From: Roseisalinus antarcticus | Lineage (GTDB): Bacteria > Pseudomonadota > Alphaproteobacteria > Rhodobacterales > Rhodobacteraceae | Assembly (NCBI RefSeq): GCF_900172355.1 | Contig: NZ_FWFZ01000007.1 | Span: 124,001-188,000 of the forward strand | Length of the DNA stretch: 64,000 nt | Reading direction: 5' to 3' | Shown: positions 53,631-63,000 of the stretch, one piece after another | Layout of the letters: every line of letters begins with the position of its first letter | Numbering within the stretch: position 1 is the stretch's first letter | The notes under the pieces: generated by a model | Told to the model about the DNA's origin: nothing | The model's database searches: none | Seen by the model: only the letters and a program-made list of their open reading frames with translations | Made by a program: the position numbers and the translations under genes

Positions 53631-54467
53631 ATGGCTGAGAAAGAGGGTGTCCTGCACAGCATCTGGGAGACCGTGAAGACGGTGGTCTATGCGTTGTTGA
53701 TTGCAGGGATCTTTCGCACGCTGTTCTTTCAGCCGTTCTGGATCCCGTCCGGGTCGATGAAGGATACGCTGCTGATCGGGGATTTCCTCTTCGTCAACAA
53801 GATGGCGTATGGCTATTCCTACGCCTCCTGTCCCTCGATCCGGATTCCGGCGCTGGGGGTGGATATCGGCGCCGACGATTTCTGCGGCGTGTTCCAGGGT
53901 GCGGAGGACCGTCTTTGGGGCAGCGAGCCCGAGCGCGGCGACGTGGTGGTCTTTCGCCACCCGGTCACCGGGCGCGATTTCATCAAGCGGCTGATCGGCC
54001 TGCCCGGGGACCGGATCCAGATGCAGGACGGCCAATTGATCCTGAACGGCACGCCGGTCACCGTCACCGACGCCGGCATCTTTGAGGAAGAGTTCGCACC
54101 GCAGGGCCCCCAGGGGCTGCGCCCGCGCTGCGCCAACGGGGCCGTCGGGGCCGGGGCCGTTTGCGAAAAGCGCCGGTTCACCGAGACCCTGCCCAACGGC
54201 GTCTCGCACGACATCCTCGACATCCGCAGCCAAGGCTACGACGATACCGGAGTCTACACGGTGCCGGAGGGGCATTACTTCTTCATGGGCGACAACCGCG
54301 ACAATTCGCGCGACAGCCGCGAGCCGCAGGCCTCGGGCGGTGTCGGCTTCGTGCCGCGTGAGGATATCGTCGGCCGCGCGGACCGGATCATCTTTTCCTC
54401 CGCGGGGCGTTCGATGCTGTATTTCTGGACATGGCGCAGCGACCGGTTCTTCAAGGCAATCGACTAG
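53631..54467 (+). CDS. lepB: Signal peptidase I
   Basis: Cleaves signal peptides of exported proteins at the periplasmic face of the inner membrane. The 278-residue protein has one N-terminal transmembrane segment (about 14-35), catalytic Ser42 in IPSGSMKDTL and Lys119 in DFIKRLIGLPGD, and box E GDNRDNSRDSR. An insertion around 60-95 with two Cys (ASCPSI, DFCGVF) is common in this order. AAGGGG precedes the start. It is followed by a degenerate paralogue. Confidence 0.96.
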   Translation: MAEKEGVLHSIWETVKTVVYALLIAGIFRTLFFQPFWIPSGSMKDTLLIGDFLFVNKMAYGYSYASCPSIRIPALGVDIGADDFCGVFQGAEDRLWGSEPERGDVVVFRHPVTGRDFIKRLIGLPGDRIQMQDGQLILNGTPVTVTDAGIFEEEFAPQGPQGLRPRCANGAVGAGAVCEKRRFTETLPNGVSHDILDIRSQGYDDTGVYTVPEGHYFFMGDNRDNSRDSREPQASGGVGFVPREDIVGRADRIIFSSAGRSMLYFWTWRSDRFFKAID

Positions 54468-54472
54468 GGCCG

Positions 54473-55423
54473 ATGGGGGCAATACGCGCCTTTTTCGTCG
54501 GCGGTTTCGACTGGAACGGAACCACCGGCAGAGCGTCGGTCGTTGTCGGATTGCTGACCTTCGGCCTGATCCTGGTCGTCAGCCCGTCGTTGGCCGAGGC
54601 GACGGGCGGGCGCCTGACCTTGCGGCAGGTGGTCTTTGTCCTCTCTGCCCTCGTGACGGTCCAGATGTTCGGCACGATCGTGCGCCGCCTGCACGACGCA
54701 GGGCGCAGCGGCTGGTGGCTGTTGCTGGCCGCAATCCCCTACATGCCGATCCTTCTGATGCTCGCGTTGCTGGCGCTGCCGCCGACCGAGCGCGGCCGCC
54801 GCTGGGAGCCTGCCTCGAGCCGCCGTCTGGCGCTTGGGTTGACCCTCGTGCTGGCGCTGTTCATGGCGAGCCGGGCGTTCTGGACCGATCACCTGCTGGC
54901 CTCCGAAGCGATGAGCCCGACCCTCTGGCAGGGCGATTACGTGGCGGCCGCCACGCTGTTCCGCGCACCCCGGCGGGGCGACATCGTCGTCTATGACGCG
55001 GGCCCGGCCCAGCCGGGGGCGCTGCAGGTCATGCGGGTCGTCGGGCTTGCCGGCGAAACGGTGCGGCTCGGCCCCGAGGGCCCCGAGATCGACGGAGCCC
55101 CCGTCCCGCGCGAGACCGGCGCCGCGGGCGTGCTCGAGACGCTGCCCGGCGGGCCGGCCTATGACGTGGTCCCCGAAGGCCAGCCCGGCGGCCCCTACGT
55201 CGCGGTGACCGTGCCGGCGGGCGCGGTGCTGGTGCTCGCGGACAATCGGCTGCTGGACGCGGCCTTCGCCTCGCAGGCGAGCCTGGAGGCGCATGTCATC
55301 TCCGAGGCGAGCGTGCGGGCGCGGATCGTCCTGGTGCTCGCCTCCAGCGCCAGCTGGCGCGGCGGGGTTCCCGCCTGGGTCCGGGGCATGCGCTGGGACC
55401 GGGTCTGGAGCGTGCCGGTATGA
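54473..55423 (+). CDS. DUF805-signal peptidase I fusion lacking catalytic residues
   Basis: A 316-residue membrane protein. The N-terminal DUF805 unit (about 8-105) has three or four helices and the signature [15 protein letters not shown]. The C-terminal S26 unit (about 120-316) aligns with LepB next door: [12 protein letters not shown] replaces SGSMxxTLxxGD, so the catalytic Ser is Ala146. [12 protein letters not shown] replaces FIKRLIGLPGD, so the catalytic Lys is Met187. Box E is degraded ([11 protein letters not shown]). Peptidase activity is therefore unlikely. It is cotranscribed with lepB and rnc (ATGA to rnc). A regulatory or chaperone role is conceivable. Confidence 0.82.
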   Translation: MGAIRAFFVGGFDWNGTTGRASVVVGLLTFGLILVVSPSLAEATGGRLTLRQVVFVLSALVTVQMFGTIVRRLHDAGRSGWWLLLAAIPYMPILLMLALLALPPTERGRRWEPASSRRLALGLTLVLALFMASRAFWTDHLLASEAMSPTLWQGDYVAAATLFRAPRRGDIVVYDAGPAQPGALQVMRVVGLAGETVRLGPEGPEIDGAPVPRETGAAGVLETLPGGPAYDVVPEGQPGGPYVAVTVPAGAVLVLADNRLLDAAFASQASLEAHVISEASVRARIVLVLASSASWRGGVPAWVRGMRWDRVWSVPV

Positions 55424-56103
55424 AACTGGGCGCGGACCTGCGCGGCTTTTGCGAGCGGTTGGGCCATGACTTCGCGCAGCCCGATCTGCTGATCCAGGCC
55501 CTGACACACCCCTCGATGGCAAGTCCGACCCGAGGCGACAACCAGCGGCTGGAGTTCCTCGGCGACCGGGTGCTGGGGCTGGTGATGGCGGAGGCGCTCT
55601 TCGATGCGGACCGCGACGCTGCAGAGGGCCAGCTTGCGCCGCGCTTCAATGCGCTGGTGCGCAAGGAGACCTGCGCCGACGTCGCCCGCGAGATCGACCT
55701 CGGCACCGTGCTCAAGCTGGGCCGCTCCGAGATGCGGTCGGGCGGGCGGCGCAAGGAGGCGCTGCTGGCCGACGCGATGGAGGCGGTGATTGCCGCCGTC
55801 TATCGCGACGGCGGGTTCGATGCCGCGCGGGCCATGGTGCTGCGGCTTTGGCACAGCCGGATCGCCTCGGTCGAGGCGGATGCGCGGGATGCCAAGACCG
55901 CCCTGCAGGAATGGGCGCAAGGACGCGGCGAGCCGCCGCCCGAGTATCTGGAGCTGTCGCGGCAGGGCCCGGATCATCAGCCGGTCTTCACCATCGAGGT
56001 GCGGCTTTCGGGCGGCCAGCGGGCACAGGCGACCGCGGGGTCGAAGCGCCAGGCGGAACATGCGGCGGCGCGGACGCTGCTGGAACAGGTGAGCGCGGGC
56101 TAG
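55420..56103 (+). CDS. rnc: Ribonuclease III
   Basis: Processes rRNA precursors and cleaves double-stranded RNA. The 227-residue protein has the signature [14 protein letters not shown] with metal ligands Glu45 and Asp49, then Asp118 and Glu121 ([18 protein letters not shown]). The C-terminal double-stranded RNA-binding domain is at about 155-225 ([29 protein letters not shown]). The start overlaps the stop of the DUF805 fusion gene. era follows after 71 bases. Confidence 0.96.
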   Translation: MKLGADLRGFCERLGHDFAQPDLLIQALTHPSMASPTRGDNQRLEFLGDRVLGLVMAEALFDADRDAAEGQLAPRFNALVRKETCADVAREIDLGTVLKLGRSEMRSGGRRKEALLADAMEAVIAAVYRDGGFDAARAMVLRLWHSRIASVEADARDAKTALQEWAQGRGEPPPEYLELSRQGPDHQPVFTIEVRLSGGQRAQATAGSKRQAEHAAARTLLEQVSAG

Positions 56104-56174
56104 ACGCCGCGCTTTCGCTGGTGGATGCGCGGGAAATCCGCTAGGACCCGCGATCAGGATTTGGAGAGGGTCGG

Positions 56175-57080
56175 ATGACCACACGTGCGGGCTTTGTCGC
56201 CCTGATCGGAGAGCCCAATGCGGGCAAGTCGACGCTGACCAACCGGCTGGTCGGCGCGAAGGTGTCGATCGTCACCCACAAGGTGCAGACGACACGGGCG
56301 CGGATCCGGGGCGTGGCGCTCGAGGGCGACGCGCAAATCGTTCTGGTGGATACGCCGGGCCTGTTTCGCCCCAAGCGCACGCTGGACCGCGCGATGGTCG
56401 CCGCCGCCTGGGGCGGGGCATCCGACGCCGATATCGTGGTGCTTCTGATCGAGGCGCACCGGGGCATCACCGCGGGCGTCGAGGCGATCCTCGAACGGCT
56501 TCAGGACCTGTCCAACCGGGCCAGGGTGGCGCTTGCGATCAACAAGATCGACCGCGTCAAGGCCGAGGTTCTGCTGGCGCTGTCGGAAGACCTGAACAGC
56601 CGCTTTCCCTTCGCCGAGACCTTCATGATCTCGGCCGAGCGGGGCTACGGTTGTGACGACCTCAAGCGGTGGCTGGGCGATGCGCTGCCCGAGGGGCCCT
56701 GGCTTTATCCCGAGGATCAGATCGCGGATCTGCCGCTTCGGATGATCGCCGCCGAGACCACGCGCGAGAAACTGACCCTGCGCCTGCACCAGGAGCTGCC
56801 CTATCAGCTGACCGTCGAGACGGAGAGCTGGGAAGAGCGCGAAGACGGAACGGCGCGGATCGACCAGATCGTCTATGTCGCCCGCGACGGCCACAAGGGC
56901 ATCGTCCTCGGCCACAAGGGCGAGACGATCAAGGCCGTCTCGAAGGCGTCGCGCGAAGAGCTGGAGGAGTTCCTGGGCCGCCGGGTCCACCTGTTCCTTC
57001 AGGTCAAGGTGCGGCCCGGCTGGCTGGACGAGGCCGAGCGGTTCTCGGAGATGGGGCTGAACATCAAGGACGGAAAGTGA
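56175..57080 (+). CDS. era: GTPase Era
   Basis: Essential GTPase for 30S ribosome assembly that binds the 3' end of 16S rRNA. The 301-residue protein has G1 GEPNAGKST, G2 VQTTRARIRG, G3 DTPGLF, G4 NKID and G5 SAERG. The C-terminal KH domain is at about 215-295 (YVARDGHKGIVLGHKGETIK). GGAGAGGG precedes the ATG at 56175. Its stop overlaps the GTG of the DUF1491 gene. Confidence 0.97.
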   Translation: MTTRAGFVALIGEPNAGKSTLTNRLVGAKVSIVTHKVQTTRARIRGVALEGDAQIVLVDTPGLFRPKRTLDRAMVAAAWGGASDADIVVLLIEAHRGITAGVEAILERLQDLSNRARVALAINKIDRVKAEVLLALSEDLNSRFPFAETFMISAERGYGCDDLKRWLGDALPEGPWLYPEDQIADLPLRMIAAETTREKLTLRLHQELPYQLTVETESWEEREDGTARIDQIVYVARDGHKGIVLGHKGETIKAVSKASREELEEFLGRRVHLFLQVKVRPGWLDEAERFSEMGLNIKDGK

Positions 57081-57412
57081 CCGCGAGGCTTGCGTCCGGG
57101 CTTTGGGTGTCGGCCTATTTGCATCGGCTGCAACTGGAGAACATCCCGGCCTATGTCGTGGCCCGGGGCGATGCGACGTCCGGGGCCGTCATGGTCAAAT
57201 GCGCCACTCTCGATGGCCGGGCGACCTGCCATGAGCGCCTGATGGATCTTCAGACGGGCGGGCGCCGCTGGGACTGCGTGGTCGACGGGCCCGAGGCCGA
57301 GGTCGACGCCCGCATCGCCCGCGCCCGGGCGCGGGACCCCGACCTCTGGGTGATCGAGGTGGAAAGCCGCGAGGGGCGGCATCTTCTGGATGCGCCTGGG
57401 CTCGACGGCTAA
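57077..57412 (+). CDS. DUF1491 family protein
   Basis: A 111-residue cytoplasmic protein of an alphaproteobacterial family. LASGLWVSAYLHRLQLENIP is the family start, then VVARGDATSGAVMVK, a Cys-containing stretch, RRWDCVVDG and the C-terminal DPDLWVIEVESREGRHLLD. The GTG at 57077 overlaps the era stop (GTGA), so it is coupled to era. No function known. Confidence 0.85.
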   Translation: MTARLASGLWVSAYLHRLQLENIPAYVVARGDATSGAVMVKCATLDGRATCHERLMDLQTGGRRWDCVVDGPEAEVDARIARARARDPDLWVIEVESREGRHLLDAPGLDG

Positions 57413-58020
57413 GCGAGCGGGCGGATCCTTGCGGCGGCCACCAAGAGCCCCCCGATGATCAGGAAACCCGCCCCGATCCCGCCGATCCAGCCCAGCGTGA
57501 CGGGCCAGCCCTGCTCGGCGGCGTTGAGGAAATGGTAGGGATAGATCCCGTCGAAGCTGGCCCGCGTCAGCGCATAGACCACGTAGACCGTCGGATAGCC
57601 GACCCAGATCAGCATGTCGGCAAAGCCAAGGTCCCCTTTCGGGGCAAACACGGCCCAGTGCAGCACCGTCAGCACCGGCACCACGCTGTGCAGCATGTGA
57701 TCGACCACCAGGTCCAACCCGGTGTAGTCGTTCGTGTCGGCAAGCAGCAGGTGATAGACCGCGCCGGTGATGACGATCGGCACGACCAGCCCGGCGTGAA
57801 GCCGGGCAGAGCCGGCACGCCCCCGGACCGCGAGCCAGACGAAGACCGCGGCGATGGCGGCGTTTGTCAGGATCGTGAAATAGAGCATCAGGTCCCAGAC
57901 CGCCCAGAGAAACGTCAGATCCGCGCCGGTCATCTTCAGCCAGACTCGGGTCGCGACCGCCCAGAGGGCGAGGGCGCCGGTCAGACCGGTGGCGGCTTGG
58001 TGGGGTCGGGTCATATGCAT
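57409..58020 (-). CDS. Pr6Pr family membrane protein
   Basis: A 203-residue protein with about six membrane helices. [20 protein letters not shown] and the polar loops [20 protein letters not shown] and [17 protein letters not shown] match the Pr6Pr (FAR-17a/AIG1-like) family. Function unknown. The start at 58020 (MHMTRPH) is chosen after a GGGAA stretch; the ATG at 58014 is also possible. Its stop overlaps the convergent DUF1491 stop by four bases. Confidence 0.78.
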   Translation of the reverse strand: MHMTRPHQAATGLTGALALWAVATRVWLKMTGADLTFLWAVWDLMLYFTILTNAAIAAVFVWLAVRGRAGSARLHAGLVVPIVITGAVYHLLLADTNDYTGLDLVVDHMLHSVVPVLTVLHWAVFAPKGDLGFADMLIWVGYPTVYVVYALTRASFDGIYPYHFLNAAEQGWPVTLGWIGGIGAGFLIIGGLLVAAARIRPLA

Positions 58021-58090
58021 GCTGCGCTGTTTCCCTTCTGGGCCGGATACCGGCAAGATAGAGCGACAGAAGACGAGGAACACCGACGCA

Positions 58091-58816
58091 ATGCAATGGC
58101 GTGACACGGGCGTGCTGCTGGTGCGCCGGCCCCACGGCGAGACCAGCGTGATCGTCGAGGTCTTTACCGAGGCGCATGGCCGCCATGCCGGGCTGGTCCG
58201 GGGCGGGGTCAGCGCCCGGCTTGCCCCCGTCCTGCAGCCGGGCAGCCAGGTGGACGTCGCCTGGTCGGCGCGGCTCGAGGATCATCTGGGCACGTTCCGG
58301 GTCGAGCCGATCCGCTCTCGGGCGGGGGTGGTGATGAACGACCGGCTTGCGCTCGCGGGGCTGAATGCGATCTGTGGCTTGCTGGCCTACGCCCTGCCCG
58401 AGCGAGAGGCCCACGCAGAGATCTATGCCCGCTCAGTGACCCTGCTCGACCTTCTGGGCCGCACCGATGCCTGGCCGCTGGCCTATCTTCGCTGGGAACT
58501 CGCGCTGCTGGAGGATCTGGGCTTCGGGCTCGACCTCGGCACCTGTGCCGTGACCGGGCGCAGCGAGGGGCTGGCCTATGTCTCGCCGCGCACCGGCCGT
58601 GCGGTCAGCGCCGAGGGCGCCGGGGACTGGGCGGACAAGCTGCTGCCGCTGCCGCCCGCCCTGCTGGGCGGGGGCACCGGCCCGGACCAAGAGATCCTGG
58701 CCGGCCTCGGCACGACGGGCCATTTCCTGGCCCATTGGCTGGCGCCGGCGCTGGGCGATCAGCCCATCCCCGCCGCGCGGGAGCGCCTGATGGCGCAGCT
58801 TGCGCGAAGCCTCTAG
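58091..58816 (+). CDS. recO: DNA repair protein RecO
   Basis: Loads RecA with RecF/RecR on single-stranded gaps. The 241-residue protein starts [20 protein letters not shown] (OB-fold). The helical domain follows with [15 protein letters not shown] and [20 protein letters not shown]. The later FALPRxGxA-like Zn-binding Cys set is mostly missing: only one Cys at CAVTGRS, as is usual in alphaproteobacteria. The start at 58091 is fixed by homology. It is divergent from the Pr6Pr gene. Confidence 0.95.
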   Translation: MQWRDTGVLLVRRPHGETSVIVEVFTEAHGRHAGLVRGGVSARLAPVLQPGSQVDVAWSARLEDHLGTFRVEPIRSRAGVVMNDRLALAGLNAICGLLAYALPEREAHAEIYARSVTLLDLLGRTDAWPLAYLRWELALLEDLGFGLDLGTCAVTGRSEGLAYVSPRTGRAVSAEGAGDWADKLLPLPPALLGGGTGPDQEILAGLGTTGHFLAHWLAPALGDQPIPAARERLMAQLARSL

Positions 58817-58845
58817 TCGACGGCGAACCGGCCCCCGCAGCCGGT

Positions 58846-59868
58846 TCAGGCGACCAGCGGGTCGGCCTTGTCCGCATCAAGGATCATCTGGGCGCTCTTC
58901 AGCAGCGCATCGTCGCTGGCGACGAAGGGACGACCCAGAAGCTGCCGCGTCGCGCTGTTGTCGATGGCAAGCGGGCGGCCGATGTCGGGCAGGATACCGC
59001 GCAGCGCCGGGTCGAACAGGCCGAGCAACCGCAGCAGGACCCAGGGGGCGGTCTTCGTCGCGATCTTGCGGTGTGGAAAGCTCTCGGCGAAGAGCTTCGC
59101 GATCTGCGGCATGCGACGGACGCTGTCCGCCGCGACGAGGCGCTCTCCGATCGTCTCGGGTCGCTCCAGCGCCACAAGGTGCAGGGCACTGGCGTCGCCG
59201 AGATCGACGACCGGCAGGCCAAGGTCGGGCTGCATCGGGTCCTTGCCTGACAGGATCCGCTCCACAAGCTTCATCGAGGTCCCGAAATGCCGGTCCATCG
59301 GTGTGCCGACCACGAGGCCGGGATGAATGGTCGTCAGCTGCATCCGGGGATGGTCCGAGACGAAATCCCAGGCGGCCTTCTCGGCCAGGGTCTTCGATTT
59401 GACATAGGCTGTCGCCGCGGGATGGGTCACGTCGGTCCAGTCCGAGGGGCCGTATGCGTGGCCCGCCAGGCGCTTGGCATAGATCATCGTCACCATCGAG
59501 GCGGTCAGCACAACGCGCCGCACCCCGGCTGTGTCCGCGGCGCGCAGGGCCCGCAGGGTGCCATCAACGGCGGGGCGGATCGTCTCGCGCTCGTCCTTGG
59601 GCGCGGACATCGGAAAGGGCGAGGCGGTGTGGACGAGCGCATCGACCCCGGCCATCGCCTGCGCCCAGCCGTCGTCGCGGTTCAGGTCGAGCGTCACGAA
59701 GGACAGCCGGTCCAGCCCATCGGGGCCGAGGGCAGTGCGCACCTCGGCGGCCTTGGTCGCGGACCGGACGGTGCCCCTGACCACATGCCCCGCGTCCAGC
59801 AGTTCGCGGGCGATGCGTTTGGCCAGAAAGCCCGAAATTCCGGTCAACAGAACCGTTTGCTGCGTCAT
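58846..59868 (-). CDS. NAD(P)-dependent extended short-chain reductase (dihydroflavonol reductase-like)
   Basis: A 340-residue Rossmann-fold protein of the atypical/extended SDR group. The N-terminal LLTGISGFLAKRIARELLDAG is the cofactor-binding GxxGFxxxxxxxxLL motif. VLTASMVTMIY gives the catalytic Ser/Thr strand. AYVKSK holds the catalytic Lys but has the Tyr in A-Y-x-K-S-K form. The C-terminal part binds an unknown aldehyde or ketone substrate. The start at 59868 (MTQQTVLLTG) is at homology onset. Possible role in aldehyde detoxification. Confidence 0.82.
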   Translation of the reverse strand: MTQQTVLLTGISGFLAKRIARELLDAGHVVRGTVRSATKAAEVRTALGPDGLDRLSFVTLDLNRDDGWAQAMAGVDALVHTASPFPMSAPKDERETIRPAVDGTLRALRAADTAGVRRVVLTASMVTMIYAKRLAGHAYGPSDWTDVTHPAATAYVKSKTLAEKAAWDFVSDHPRMQLTTIHPGLVVGTPMDRHFGTSMKLVERILSGKDPMQPDLGLPVVDLGDASALHLVALERPETIGERLVAADSVRRMPQIAKLFAESFPHRKIATKTAPWVLLRLLGLFDPALRGILPDIGRPLAIDNSATRQLLGRPFVASDDALLKSAQMILDADKADPLVA

Positions 59869-59955
59869 TGCGCGTGCCTCTCTTCTGGTCGGACTCCGTC
59901 CTGACATGGGGTCGGTGAGCGGGCTTTCAACGCCGTGGACGGACGGCTTGCCCGG

Positions 59956-60351
59956 TCACGGCCCGCCGGAGATCCGCCGGAAGCGCAGGGCCGTGCCCGC
60001 GGCCGTGGTCAGCACCAGCGTGGCGCCGCCTGCCGGAACGAATTGCTCGCGGACCTGCGAGAGTTGGCCAAGGTAGACCTGCTCTGCCGCAAGGGCCGGG
60101 CAGGCCGACTGGGTGACCGACGGGACATCGAGGATCAGCACCGAGGGGCTCTGCCGCTCCAGCTTGCCGTTGTAGCTGTTGCAGGGTGCGCGGCCCGCGT
60201 AGCTGTCCGATCCCAGGCCCAGGAACGCCTGGCCGGGGAACGGCACGCCGCCGATGCTTTCGAGCTGCCAATGCAGTCGCGGCGGGTAGTCTCGGGACTG
60301 GGCGCAGGCGGCCAGAAACAGGCCGGCCGCCATGAGTGCGAACCTTTTCAT
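59956..60351 (-). CDS. META/HslJ-domain lipoprotein
   Basis: A 131-residue outer-membrane lipoprotein. The lipobox is LAAC (residues 13-16) after a basic signal start MKRFALMAAGLF. The mature part is a single META domain: WQLESIGGVPF, GRAPCNSYNGK (conserved Cys-Asn), and VTQSACPALAAEQVY, with a second Cys that may pair with the first. Family members are linked to stress or antibiotic tolerance, but no specific function is known. It precedes mcd on the opposite side. Confidence 0.85.
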   Translation of the reverse strand: MKRFALMAAGLFLAACAQSRDYPPRLHWQLESIGGVPFPGQAFLGLGSDSYAGRAPCNSYNGKLERQSPSVLILDVPSVTQSACPALAAEQVYLGQLSQVREQFVPAGGATLVLTTAAGTALRFRRISGGP

Positions 60352-60363
60352 GTGCTCAGGATG

Positions 60364-62037
60364 CTACCCCAGAAGCCGGCGCGCAATGACCTGCGCCTGT
60401 ATTTCGGCCGCGCCTTCGAAGATGTTCAGGATACGCGCGTCGCAAAGGATGCGGCTGATCTTGTATTCCAGCGCGAAGCCGTTGCCGCCGTGGATCTGCA
60501 GCGCATTGTCGGCTGCGGCCCAGGCGACGCGGGCGCCCAGGAGCTTGGCCATCCCGGCCTCGAGGTCGCAGCGCTTGTCCTCGTCCTTCTGGCGGGCCGA
60601 GAAATAGGTAAGCTGCCGGGCCACCATGATCTCGACCGCCATCATCGCCAGCTTGCTCGCGACGCGGGGGAAGGCGATCAGCGACTTGCCGAATTGCTTG
60701 CGGTCCTCGGCGTATTGCATCCCGGCGTCCAGGGCGGACTGGGCGACGCCGATCGCGCGGGCGGCGGTCTGGATCCGGGCGGATTCGAAGGTCTGCATGA
60801 GCTGGCGAAAGCCCTGGCCCTCTTCGCCGCCCAGAAGGTTGTCGGCCGGGACGGGAAAGCCATCGAAGGCCAGCTCGTATTCCTTCATGCCGCGATAGCC
60901 CAGCACCTCGATCTCGCCGCCGGTGATGCCCGCGTCGGGGAAGGGGGCGGCATCGGTTCCGGGCGTCTTTTCGGCCAGGAACATCGACAGGCCACGATGG
61001 TCGGTGCTGTCGGGGTCGGTGCGGGCGAGCACGGTCATCACCTGGGTCCGCGCGGCATGGGTGATCCAGGTCTTGTTCCCGGTGATGGCATAGCTGTCGC
61101 CGTCCTTGACCGCCCGCGTCCGCAGGGCGCCAAGGTCGGATCCGGTGTTGGGCTCGGTAAAGACCGCCGTGGGCAGGATTTCTCCGGAGGCGAGGCCGGG
61201 CAGCCATTTCTCCTTCTGGGCGTCGGTGCCGCCGCAAAGGATCAGCTCGGCCGCGATCTCGGACCGGGTGCCAAGCGAGCCGACGCCGATATAGCCGCGC
61301 GAAAGCTCTTCGGAGACGACGCACATGGACGCCTTGGACAGGCCGAAGCCGCCGAATTCCTCGGGGATCGTCAGGCCGAAGACCCCCATCTCGGCCAACT
61401 CGGCGATGGTCTCCATCGGGATCAGCTCGTCCTTGAGGTGCCAATCGTGGGCATGGGGGTCGATCCGCTCGACGGCATAGCGCCGGAACTGCTCTCGGAT
61501 CATCTCCAGCTCGTCCTCGAGGCCGGTGCGGCCGACGGTGATATTGGCGCTGTGCTCCTGCATCAGGGCCACCAGACGGGCGCGGGCGTCCTGGGTGTTG
61601 GCGTGGCGGATCAACTGCGCGACCTCTGGCGGCATCACGGCGGGCGTCACGCCCAGATCGGCCAGGCGGACGATCTCTCCCTGGCTCATGGGGATGCCGC
61701 CGAAGATCTGGGCGAGGTATTCGCCGAAAGCGATCTGGTGCAGCAGCGCCTCGGTCTCGCCGAAGGTGCCTTCGGCGGTCAGGCGCTCGGCCCAGTCCTG
61801 CATCTGGCGCAGCGCCGCGACATAGGTGGCGAGCCAGGCCAGCCCATGGGCCGCCGTCTGATGCGCCTCGAGCAGGGTGGCCGAAAGGCGGCCGTCCTCA
61901 CCGAGCTCGGACCGAAGACCGTCGGTGGCGTCCCTCAGGATCTGCTCGACCGGGGGCAGGGCCGCCGCGGTAAGCGTCAGCAGGTCGGCCAGGACGGGGC
62001 CGTGGGCATGGGTCATGTCTGCGCCGTCGTGGGGCAT
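60364..62037 (-). CDS. mcd: (2S)-methylsuccinyl-CoA dehydrogenase
   Basis: FAD enzyme of the ethylmalonyl-CoA pathway: oxidises (2S)-methylsuccinyl-CoA to mesaconyl-CoA, allowing growth on acetate and C1-derived C2 units without isocitrate lyase. The 557-residue length includes an N-terminal helical extension of about 170 residues that ordinary acyl-CoA dehydrogenases lack. The ACAD core starts near DWHLKDELIPMETI. AVFTEPNTGSDLGALRTRA and KTWITHAARTQVM bind FAD. ARAIGVAQSALDAGMQYAE and ADNALQIHGGNGFALEY are C-terminal motifs. AAGGAG precedes the start at 62037. Other pathway genes (ccr, ecm) are not here. Confidence 0.9.
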   Translation of the reverse strand: MPHDGADMTHAHGPVLADLLTLTAAALPPVEQILRDATDGLRSELGEDGRLSATLLEAHQTAAHGLAWLATYVAALRQMQDWAERLTAEGTFGETEALLHQIAFGEYLAQIFGGIPMSQGEIVRLADLGVTPAVMPPEVAQLIRHANTQDARARLVALMQEHSANITVGRTGLEDELEMIREQFRRYAVERIDPHAHDWHLKDELIPMETIAELAEMGVFGLTIPEEFGGFGLSKASMCVVSEELSRGYIGVGSLGTRSEIAAELILCGGTDAQKEKWLPGLASGEILPTAVFTEPNTGSDLGALRTRAVKDGDSYAITGNKTWITHAARTQVMTVLARTDPDSTDHRGLSMFLAEKTPGTDAAPFPDAGITGGEIEVLGYRGMKEYELAFDGFPVPADNLLGGEEGQGFRQLMQTFESARIQTAARAIGVAQSALDAGMQYAEDRKQFGKSLIAFPRVASKLAMMAVEIMVARQLTYFSARQKDEDKRCDLEAGMAKLLGARVAWAAADNALQIHGGNGFALEYKISRILCDARILNIFEGAAEIQAQVIARRLLG

Positions 62038-62127
62038 GAAGAGCTCCTTTTTTCGCAAGCGCAGAGGTAAGGCGTTTGCAATTGCAGCGCAATAATAATT
62101 CGCGCGGATACCTCATCAGGAACGGAA

Positions 62128-62952
62128 ATGACGCAGAGAATTCCTGATGCGCCGGTTTCTGCTTCGCGCTATTGCCCCGGCATGGAAGTCCTCACAGCGC
62201 TCATGCCCCTGGAATACATCGTCTTCGCCGTCGCGGTCACCCTTCTGGCCGGAGTGGTCAAGGGGGCGGTCGGATTCGCGATGCCGCTGATCATGATCTC
62301 GGGCCTGGGGATGGTGCTGGAGCCGCGGCTGGCGGTGGCCGGGATCATCCTGCCCATCGTGCTGTCGAACGGGCTGCAGGTCCTGCGGTCGGGCCTCGGC
62401 AACGCCCGCGACGCGATACGGGAATATGCCGTCTACATCGTCATCGTCTGCGTCATGATCCTGGTTTCGGCGCAGTTCCTGACCGTGATTCCGACCGAGG
62501 TGATGTTCCTGGTGCTGGGCATCCCGGTGACCCTGCTCTGCGCGATCCAGCTGGCCGGGCTTCGGATCATCATTCCCCCCGGGGGGCGTCGCGCGGCCTC
62601 GCTTGTCGCGGGGTTCCTGTCCGGGACGCTGGGGGGGCTCGCGGGAACCTGGGGGCCGACGACCGTGCTTTACCTTGTCGCGGTCGAGACACCCAAGGCG
62701 CGACAGATCGTCGTGCAGGGGGTGATCTACGGGCTGGGGTCGGTGATGCTGCTTCTGGGGCACCTGCAATCGGGGGTGCTCAACCGGGACACGGTCTGGT
62801 TGTCCGGGCTGCTGATCGTGCCTGCGATCCTCGGCATGTGGGCGGGCTTTCGCCTCCATGACCGGATCGAGCAGAAGGCGTTCCGAAAGGTCACCCTCGC
62901 AGTCCTGATGATCGCGGGTCTGAACCTTGTCCGGCGCGGCCTGATGGGATGA
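62128..62952 (+). CDS. TauE/SafE family sulfite exporter-like permease
   Basis: A 274-residue membrane protein with about eight helices in the TauE/SafE pattern. GVVKGAVGFAMPLIMISGLG near the N-terminus and SGTLGGLAGTWGPTTVLYLV in the middle are the repeated family motifs. The substrate may be a sulfonate, sulfite or organic acid. The ATG at 62128 follows CAGGAACG; the ATG at 62182 is an alternative closer to the first helix. It diverges from mcd. Confidence 0.85.
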   Translation: MTQRIPDAPVSASRYCPGMEVLTALMPLEYIVFAVAVTLLAGVVKGAVGFAMPLIMISGLGMVLEPRLAVAGIILPIVLSNGLQVLRSGLGNARDAIREYAVYIVIVCVMILVSAQFLTVIPTEVMFLVLGIPVTLLCAIQLAGLRIIIPPGGRRAASLVAGFLSGTLGGLAGTWGPTTVLYLVAVETPKARQIVVQGVIYGLGSVMLLLGHLQSGVLNRDTVWLSGLLIVPAILGMWAGFRLHDRIEQKAFRKVTLAVLMIAGLNLVRRGLMG

Positions 62953-62961
62953 GCGGCCGGG

Positions 62962-62994
62962 GACGGGGGTGCGCGGATCCCGCGCACCCCCGTC
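62962..62994. terminator. Perfect 15-bp hairpin between convergent TauE and pckA
   Basis: GACGGGGGTGCGCGG and CCGCGCACCCCCGTC with an ATC loop form a 15-bp perfect stem between the two stop codons. No T-run is present. It may block read-through or protect 3' ends in both directions. Confidence 0.6.
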
Positions 62995-63000
62995 GTCGGG

